From Alphaproteobacteria bacterium (GTDB lineage Bacteria > Pseudomonadota > Alphaproteobacteria > SMXP01), in the NCBI GenBank assembly GCA_021774995.1, contig JAJFIM010000116.1, forward strand, positions 1-5,830: a stretch of 5,830 nt of DNA, read 5' to 3'. The translations under genes were made by a program, and so were the position numbers. The notes beneath the pieces were generated by a model. It saw only the letters and a list, made by a program, of their open reading frames with translations, ran no database searches and had not been told where the DNA came from. The first letter of the stretch is position 1; each line of letters starts with the position of its first letter. Shown one piece after another: positions 5,677 to 5,830 of the stretch.

Positions 5677-5701
5677 GGGTAAGGAGGTTAACTTTTGACA
5701 G

Positions 5702-5830
5702 TTATTCACCCCCCGGCGCGTCTTCGCCGCCGTGCGGGCGCCCAAAGTCTGATTCCGGCGTTTCCTGACCCGCCTCAATGATGGAGCGTCTGATCTCCCG
5801 CGTGCGCGAGAACAGATTAAACAGGGCGTC
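5702..5830 (-). CDS. Prephenate/arogenate dehydrogenase, C-terminal 42 residues (gene enters from the right edge)
   Basis: Reading the minus strand from 5830 gives 42 codons and then TAA at 5704-5702. The fragment contains ALFNLFSRTREIRRSIIEAG (residues 2-21 of the fragment) followed by QETPESDFGRPHGG. The pattern LFxRTRxIRRxIIEAGQ...DFGR is what I recall at the C-terminus of alphaproteobacterial prephenate/arogenate dehydrogenases of the TyrA/TyrC type. These make 4-hydroxyphenylpyruvate or tyrosine from prephenate or arogenate with NAD(P)+. None of the catalytic or Rossmann-fold region lies in the window, so the assignment rests on this tail and on the recurring order chaC - DUF2125 - prephenate dehydrogenase. 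It converges on the DUF2125 gene. Confidence 0.75.
   Translation of the reverse strand, partial: DALFNLFSRTREIRRSIIEAGQETPESDFGRPHGGEDAPGGE

Noticed and set aside
5695..5723. TTGACA at 5695-5700 as a -35 box for a rightward promoter
   Set aside because: No -10-like hexamer lies 16-18 bp downstream; that region is GC-rich coding sequence of the opposite-strand gene.

Overview
The window looks like core chromosome of an alphaproteobacterium of moderate to fairly high GC content. The evidence is gene order and protein style: an MJ0042-type zinc-ribbon gene divergent from ftsE, then ftsE-ftsX-DUF218-plsC, then a ChaC-type gamma-glutamylcyclotransferase divergent from a DUF2125 gene, and the tail of a prephenate/arogenate dehydrogenase. 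I know this neighbourhood from several alphaproteobacterial orders. I cannot assign an order or genus from the sequence alone.

Layout. Positions 1-475 (minus) hold the N-terminal 158 residues of a zinc-ribbon membrane protein that runs off the left edge. A 135-bp divergent spacer carries a possible promoter and a strong Shine-Dalgarno sequence for ftsE. ftsE (611-1288) and ftsX (1285-2256) overlap and are translationally coupled. They encode the ATPase and membrane halves of the division-linked FtsEX complex. A 142-bp spacer follows, with a G-rich tandem repeat, a candidate promoter and a small inverted repeat. Next come a DUF218 (YdcF/SanA/ElyC-like) membrane protein (2399-3031) and the lysophosphatidic acid acyltransferase plsC (3069-3824). 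All four plus-strand genes concern the cell envelope: septal wall remodelling, probable envelope maintenance, and phospholipid synthesis.

chaC (3834-4382, minus) converges on plsC with only 9 bp between stop codons. It diverges from the DUF2125 gene (4462-5568, plus) across a 79-bp spacer. That spacer holds a perfect CCCGGT-N8-ACCGGG inverted repeat and -10-like boxes set so close to both start codons that leaderless or near-leaderless transcripts are plausible. In-frame stops just upstream fix both starts, and neither has a visible Shine-Dalgarno sequence.

The last part (5569-5701) is a convergent spacer. It contains a 14-bp-arm perfect palindrome of a type common in dispersed proteobacterial intergenic repeats, then a short 10-bp-phased TGAA repeat. 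The final 129 bp (minus) encode the C-terminus of a prephenate/arogenate dehydrogenase.

I see no CRISPR array, transposase, phage gene, tRNA, rRNA or obvious defence system. The protein-coding content is conventional. The points worth a second look are in the intergenic DNA, mainly 4383-4461 and 5569-5701.
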